Positions 59,404 to 64,000 of a DNA stretch of 64,000 bases are shown here, piece after piece. The stretch lies in contig CAJUQD010000009.1 of NCBI GenBank assembly GCA_910588105.1, positions 4,573 through 68,572 on the forward strand, given 5' to 3'. The stretch comes from an uncultured Oscillospiraceae bacterium (lineage in GTDB: Bacteria; Bacillota; Clostridia; Oscillospirales; Oscillospiraceae). Under the pieces are notes generated by a model, which was given only the letters and a program-made list of their open reading frames with translations, ran no database searches and was not told where the DNA came from. Position numbers and translations under genes: made by a program. How positions within the stretch are numbered: the first letter of the stretch is position 1; each line of letters opens with the position of its first letter.

Positions 59404-60639
59404 CTACTCCATTTTCAATTTGACGGTGGCCCGGAACCTCTTTCCACTCTCCTCCGCCACATAGCCCTGGATTTGCAGCACCGTGAGGGCAGACAGCACC
59501 CGCCGGGCGGGAATCTGGGTACGTTCCACCAAATCGTCCGCCTGGATAGTACCGCCGTCCAGCGCCAGCAGTACCGAACGCTGGTCGTCCGTTAGTTTAT
59601 CCTTGCAGTCCGCCCAGCATAGGCATACCACGTCCTCCTTGGGCGGCGTTTCCTTTGCTTTGCGGGCCTCCTGCTCCTTCGGGATGACGGCCGCCCCCTC
59701 CAGCCGCTGCCCTGCCGCCTCCGACGGCAGGGACACGCCCCGGCCCAGCCGCAGCCTGCTGGGGAAGCTGTCCGCAAACTCGCACAGCACGTCGTCCGCC
59801 TCCATGATGAGCTTGGCGCAGCCCTCCTGAATGAGGCGGTTGGTCCCCTCGCTCATGGGCGCGTCAATGGGTCCGGGGACGGCGAACACCTCCCGGTTTT
59901 GATCCAGCGCATGGTTGACGGTGAGCAGAGTGCCGCTGGCCCGGGCGCTCTCCACCGCGATGACGCCCACGGACAGGCCGCTGATGATGCGGTTGCGGAC
60001 AGGAAAATGCTCGCCCCGGTGGTCAGCCCCTGGCGGGTACTCGGAGATCAGCGCCCCCACCGCCGCCACATCCTCATAGAGCTCCCTATGATAGGCGGGG
60101 TACACCCGGTCTATGCCGCCCGCCAGCACAGACACCACCGGCCCGCCAACCTTCAAGGCCCCCCGGACGGCGGAGGCGTCGATACCCTGGGCCATGCCGG
60201 TGACCACCAGCGCGCCCTTTCGGGTCAAATCAGCGGACAGCTTGGCAGCCGCTTGAACTCCGTACGGCGTGGCCTGCCGGGAACCCACCATGCCAATGGC
60301 GGCCTCGTTGTCAAAGGCAAACTGCCGCCCCTTCCAGTACAGCACCATGGGCGGCTGGGCAATGGCTTTCAGCCGCTCCGGGTAGGCGGAATCCTGGAGG
60401 GTGAGCAGCTGGATGCCATACCGCTCACAGTCTCCCAGCACCACATCGGCCTGGTCCAGCGCTTTGTTCATCAGGGAGCGGATAGCGGCGTCCGTCAGCC
60501 CACCCACCATTCGGTATGCCTGCTCGTCAGCGGCATGGACCAGCTCCGGGGTTCCAAAGTGCTCCAGCACCCGCACGGCGTTCTGTCCTGCCAGCCCCTT
60601 GCGCAGTGTGAGCCAAATCCAATGCTTTAGATTGGACAT
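59404..60639 (-). CDS. dprA: DNA processing protein DprA
   Basis: DprA loads RecA on incoming single-stranded DNA. The 411-residue protein has a SAM-like N-terminal part, the Rossmann domain with GMVGSRQATPYG, and LAGGIDRVYPAYHRELYED, plus a C-terminal winged helix (about 345-411). The order dprA-topA-trmFO is conserved. Confidence 0.95.
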   Translation of the reverse strand: MSNLKHWIWLTLRKGLAGQNAVRVLEHFGTPELVHAADEQAYRMVGGLTDAAIRSLMNKALDQADVVLGDCERYGIQLLTLQDSAYPERLKAIAQPPMVLYWKGRQFAFDNEAAIGMVGSRQATPYGVQAAAKLSADLTRKGALVVTGMAQGIDASAVRGALKVGGPVVSVLAGGIDRVYPAYHRELYEDVAAVGALISEYPPGADHRGEHFPVRNRIISGLSVGVIAVESARASGTLLTVNHALDQNREVFAVPGPIDAPMSEGTNRLIQEGCAKLIMEADDVLCEFADSFPSRLRLGRGVSLPSEAAGQRLEGAAVIPKEQEARKAKETPPKEDVVCLCWADCKDKLTDDQRSVLLALDGGTIQADDLVERTQIPARRVLSALTVLQIQGYVAEESGKRFRATVKLKME

Positions 60640-60663
60640 ATTTCCGCCTCCCCTGTCCCTCTC

Positions 60664-61431
60664 TTAGTCGTTGCGCGCCATTTCCCACAGCACCACCGAC
60701 GCGGCCACAGCGGCGTTCAGCGATTCACACCGCTTTCGCATGGGAATCCTGACTGTTTTCTGGCAATGGTCCAGCGCCTCCCGGGATACCCCCCGGCCCT
60801 CGCTGCCGATAACCACCGCCGCCCTGTCCAAGCAAACCGACCGCACGTCTGCTGTGTCCTCCTGGAGGGCTGCCGCATACAAGGATATGCCCGCCCGCTC
60901 CAACCGCCCTGCCGCCGCCGCCAGCGTACATTCGTATGCGGGCAGGCGGAATACCGCCCCCATGGTGGCCCGCACCGTCTTTGGATTCCAGGGATCCGCG
61001 CAGCCATTACATAAAATAAGCCCTTCTGCCCCAAAGGCGTCTGCAGTGCGCCAGATAGTACCCACGTTGCCGGGATCCTGCACCCCGTCCAGCAGCAGAT
61101 ATCGGCTTCCCCCCAGCGGGTCAGGCAACGCTAGATTTTTCCCCTTACAGATAAAAACGATACCCTGGGGACTCTGGGTATCCGCGATGGATGCTAGAAG
61201 GGCGTCTCCCACCTCCGCCACCCGCACCTGGGCGGGCAGCTCCAACAAGGGCACGCCAGGGGCGCAGATCACCGCCTCCACCTCCACGCCCCAGCGCAGG
61301 GCCTCGCCCAGCAGCTTGGGTCCCTCAGCAGCAAAGGCTCCTTCCGCCCTGCGGAATGCCCGGCGGCTGTTCAGCTTCCGCACCCGGCTGAGCAGGGAGT
61401 TCGCCTTGCTGGTGATAATCTCTCGCTCCAT
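60664..61431 (-). CDS. SpoU/TrmH family RNA methyltransferase
   Basis: The 255-residue SPOUT enzyme has an N-terminal RNA-binding domain and the knotted SAM domain with LLLDGVQDPGNVGTIWRTADAFGAEG, VIGSEGRGVS and IPMRKRCESLNAAVAASV. It is related to 23S rRNA 2'-O-methyltransferases of the RlmB/TsnR type; the target is not fixed. It is the last core gene before the mobile region. Confidence 0.94.
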   Translation of the reverse strand: MEREIITSKANSLLSRVRKLNSRRAFRRAEGAFAAEGPKLLGEALRWGVEVEAVICAPGVPLLELPAQVRVAEVGDALLASIADTQSPQGIVFICKGKNLALPDPLGGSRYLLLDGVQDPGNVGTIWRTADAFGAEGLILCNGCADPWNPKTVRATMGAVFRLPAYECTLAAAAGRLERAGISLYAAALQEDTADVRSVCLDRAAVVIGSEGRGVSREALDHCQKTVRIPMRKRCESLNAAVAASVVLWEMARND

Positions 61432-61458
61432 AGCCTTTTCCCCCTCTTCCCAATGCGT

Positions 61459-61492
61459 AAAAGCATACCGGCGGCTGTGCCGGTATGCTTTT
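61459..61492. terminator. Hairpin upstream of the RNA methyltransferase gene
   Basis: A perfect 14-bp stem (61459-61472 with 61479-61492) with TTTT on both strands. It insulates the core operon from the mobile region. The stretch 61493-61657 holds no clear gene; an attachment site could lie here but no repeat partner is visible. Confidence 0.75.
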
Positions 61493-61657
61493 GGGGCAGT
61501 TTCTTAGTCCAACGGCTTCATCGTGGGGAATTGTTTTCCTACACCGCACACCGATACATAAGTTATCAAATCGCACTAATTCATACCAGTTTTCCTGACT
61601 TTCTCAACACATTATTACTTGGCGTTACACCGTGTATTCCGTGATTTGTCGTAAAAC

Positions 61658-62892
61658 TCAGCTTATCTTAATTTTGCCCTCCAGGTTGGCAAACGATTCC
61701 ATCTTCTTCTCTTTGGTGGCCTCGTTATATACGTCCATCGTTGTTTCAATATTCCGATGCCCCATGATTTCCTGGATAACCTTGATATTCGGCTCGTTCT
61801 TACAAAGCCTTGTGCAAAAAATGTGCCGCAGGTTGTGAACGGAGAAATCTGGTAACCGAACCGCCCCAGTTTCACCTGCCTCAATGTTGTGACTCCGAAT
61901 GATGCGCCAGATGGCCCGATTAGCTAGATGTGGAATGTGGACCTCCTGAAAACGATTTTGGAAGATAAAACCGAAATAGCCATCTATCTCGGATCGTGTG
62001 AAGCCATGCTCCATTTGTTTCAGGTTCTCGTCTAACAAGGCCCGCTTTACATCATCAAACATCGGAATAATGCGAATACCTGCTTTCGTCTTCGGGGTTG
62101 TGATGTGGATCTCCATATTCCCAGCTTCCGCAACTCGATAAATAAGGTTGTGTTTTATATCAATCATTTTACCTTTGAAATCGCAGTCTTCCCACCGAAG
62201 ACCAAGGCACTCGCCTATCCTTATTCCAGTACCAAGCAACACGGCAAACAAGTTAGGCCAGTGGCGGCAAGTTGGAAACCGTGCCACAAAATCAACGAAT
62301 GCCTCCTGTTCAGGCGCTGTCAGTGCGTGACGCTTAGGCTTCTCCCAGTCATGGCTCTTCTTGATTTCAGCGATTGCCCCATCGGTAGGGTTGATACGAA
62401 TGTAACCGTCCTTGAGCACCACGTTAAAAACTGTCTGGATGATTTCAACGCCGTTTGGCTTAAATCCGCGTTTCAGAAGCTCGCCATAGAATTTCTTTAT
62501 GTCGCTGACCTGACACTGACAATATCCCGCATTCCAATATTTTCTTTGATGCACTTTGCGTACATATATTTATAATTTGTTTGGGTAGATGCCTTGAGCT
62601 CATACTTGGTTGGGATATAGCATTTTCAAAAATCATTGAGCGTCATCCTGGCAGCGGCAAATGAGTTAATACCATCTTGCATATCACGGAGCACCTTTGC
62701 CTTCATATCCCTGAGCACTTCACAGGCACGCTTCTTCGGTGGCATCTTGTCACTAGAAACTAATCTCCAGCTATATAGGCTTCTTCGCACCCCTTTCGCT
62801 TCCACATACTTGTACTCATATTTTCCATCGGCACGCTGGTTCTCCCCTGTTCTGAGAAGACGGCCTTTGCTGTCTCGTCTCTTTTCTGACAT
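61658..62892 (-). pseudogene. Tyrosine-type site-specific integrase, broken
   Basis: Two open pieces form one integrase of the ICE/Tn916-like type. The N-terminal arm-binding piece (62626-62892) starts MSEKRRDSKGRLLRTGE and ends at a TGA after MTLNDF. The same frame continues beyond that stop with YKYMYAKCIKENIGMRDI. A frameshift near 62510-62550 then moves to the C-terminal piece (61658-62554), with the core motifs ending in NLEGKIKIS and containing the catalytic HNLRH and RNIETTMDVY. One stop and one frameshift make function unlikely. Confidence 0.88.
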
Positions 62893-63115
62893 GGATACCT
62901 TTTTCAGAAAAAGATATGGTAAGGCTTGAGTATTATACCATGTCTTTCAGTGGATTTCAAGTAATAGAATCACATCATCAAATGGAATCACAATCATCAA
63001 GGTACTCTTCCAGCCTTTTGCGGCAAATAAGCTGATGATTCCCATTCCACACCGACAAGTTTTTTCGGGATTTTTGTCAAGGAGATCGCGGAATTTATGT
63101 TCACCGATACCGAAG

Positions 63116-63132
63116 GAAGCGCTGATTTAATC
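63116..63132 (+). repeat. Probable left end of the IS5-family element
   Basis: GGAAGCGCTGATTTAAT precedes the transposase frame by about 50 bp, in the place of an IS terminal repeat. The stretch from 62893 to here shows no gene. The right end is not seen because a second element cuts in. Confidence 0.5.
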
Positions 63133-63183
63133 CCCTAAAATGATAGAAGATGTGATAAAATAAGGAAAAAGGGGGCACGGGGT

Positions 63184-63948
63184 ATGAAACAGGAAAGTAT
63201 CAGCGACATGGAGTACAGCTGCCGGAAGAAAAAACAAAACGGGAAGAATTTCTGGAGATCATGGACGAGATCATTCCAGGGGAGGAATGGGTGTCTCTGA
63301 TTGTGCCGCACTACCCCAGCGGGAAACGAGGACGTCCGCCCATTGAGATCGAAACCACACTGCGGATGTATCTGCTGCAATGCTGGTTCAACTTGTCCGA
63401 CGAAGGGGTGGAGGACACCATTTATGACAGTTATGCCATGCGCAGGTTCATGGGGATCAACTTTTTCGAGCAGGATGTCCCGGATGCCACGACCTTGCTG
63501 CACTTCCGTCGCCTGCTGGAGGAGAAAGGCATCGGTAAGCTGTTTTTTGACGCAATCAACCGCTGTCTGGAGAGGGCGGGCCGGATGATGCGGGGCGGCA
63601 CGATCGTAGATGCTGCGCTGATCAGCGCCCCAAGCTCGACCAAGAATGCGGAAAAAGCGGGATCCCGAGATGCACCAGACGAAAAAGGGAAACCAGCGGC
63701 ATTTCGGTATGAAATGTCACACTGGCGTGGATGCGGGCAGCGGTTTTGTGCATACGGTGAAGGCCACCGCCGCCAATGTCCATGATGTCACTGTAGCGTC
63801 GGGGCTTCTGCGGGAAGACGACGAGGTGGTCTATGGGGATAGCGCCTACCTTGGGATAGAGAAACGGGTGGAAATCAGAAACAGCCCCCAGCGTTCTGCC
63901 ATTGAATACCGTATCAATCGCAGACCGGGCCGGCTGCCCAAGGTTTCA
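63184..63948 (+). pseudogene. IS5-family (IS1182/DUF772-type) transposase, frameshifted and truncated
   Basis: The frame opens with ATG at 63184 (MKQESISDMEYSCRKKK). It shifts after an A-run near 63225-63232, continues as the DUF772 domain from 63261 (MDEIIPGEEW through TIVDAALISAPSSTKN), shifts again near 63650-63660 at an AAAAAGCGGG, and continues as the DDE domain (HQTKKGNQRHFGMKCHTGVDAG; DSAYLGIEKR; NRRPGRLPKVS). It is then cut at 63948 by the end of another IS. It is a non-functional relic. Confidence 0.85.
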
Positions 63949-64000
63949 GAGCCTGTTTAAAATCTTCTAATGAGGATGGCAATGAGGGCAAACGTGAGAA
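63949..64000 (-). mobile_element. 3' end of a second IS element inserted in the IS5-family transposase
   Basis: GAGCCTGTTT (63949-63958) is the inverted-repeat end. On the minus strand, the 13 codons ending at 63957 read LTFALIAILIRRF-stop, as in the C terminus of IS427-type (IS5-family) transposases. The rest lies outside the window. The end matches that of the MITE at 666-823. Confidence 0.65.

Noticed and set aside
62893..63115. Coding remnants between the integrase and the IS
   Set aside because: A short reading such as FVKEIAEFMFTDTEG is visible but cannot be assigned to any family.
1..64000. CRISPR arrays, rRNA genes, replication origin
   Set aside because: No regularly spaced direct repeats, no rRNA sequence, and no cluster of DnaA boxes were seen.

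Overview
The window looks like a chromosomal segment of a GC-rich, endospore-forming member of the Clostridia, most likely Oscillospiraceae (Flavonifractor / Intestinimonas / Pseudoflavonifractor-like). This is inferred from gene content: SPOCS-LysM protein, GerW/YtfJ, RemA, CarD, Rex, CdaA/CdaR, the IspH-S1 ribosomal protein fusion, TrmFO, ScpAB, and sporulation-type promoters. No 16S gene is present, so the genus is not proven. Most genes lie on the minus strand. SigA-type promoters with exact 17-nt spacers are easy to see in front of many units.

Layout, left to right. 1-3.2 kb: yceD (rpmF probably starts just outside the left edge), a 158-bp MITE-like element, an aminotransferase with a striking promoter palindrome, and a CoaX-like protein with altered active-site motifs. 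3.2-5.4 kb: a SPOCS/LysM spore-envelope gene behind a SigE-like promoter, then a solitary 35-codon ORF with its own strong RBS and terminator. 5.4-21.9 kb: one nearly gapless minus-strand run, cdaA-cdaR-DUF5685-dnaJ-like-membrane protein-yicC-remA-gmk-rpoZ-priA-def-fmt-rsmB-rlmN-stp-stk-rsgA. It joins c-di-AMP synthesis, nucleotide and RNA metabolism, replication restart, translation start and the PASTA kinase/phosphatase pair. 22-25.6 kb: a cysteine desulfurase/DUF3343 pair, ispF, ispD, carD and tRNA-Arg(ACG). 25.7-27.4 kb: an SLH protein and rex.

27.5-31.2 kb (plus strand): three probable spore genes (a carboxypeptidase-regulatory-like protein, a SpoIID-like/peptidoglycan-binding protein and a second peptidoglycan-binding protein) behind a textbook SigK promoter, then a DUF4364 regulator and a CmpB-type membrane protein. 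31.2-37.4 kb: a nucleoside-uptake ABC transporter (BMP lipoprotein, ATPase, two permeases) with deoC upstream, a nucleoside salvage unit. 37.6-41.3 kb (plus): an XRE regulator with a long glycine-repeat hydrophobic tail, then an XRE regulator translationally coupled to an ABC exporter. 41.3-61.4 kb (minus): a DUF362 ferredoxin-like protein, ispH-rpsA, plsC, cmk, a BaiN-like flavoprotein, an RpiR regulator, rluB, dacF, gerW, DUF2953, scpB, scpA, a GNAT, rnc, acpP, plsX, trmFO, a small XRE gene divergent from a broken small gene, topA, dprA and an rRNA methyltransferase. A parS-like 16-bp palindrome lies just upstream of trmFO.

61.5-64 kb is a decayed mobile region: a tyrosine integrase broken by a stop and a frameshift, an IS5-family transposase with two frameshifts, and the end of a second IS that cuts into it. 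The inverted-repeat end of this last IS matches the MITE at 666-823. The best candidates for new biology are the SigK-driven trio at 27.5-29.7 kb, the solitary small ORF at 5.15 kb, the altered CoaX, the parS-like site, and several promoter-overlapping palindromes.
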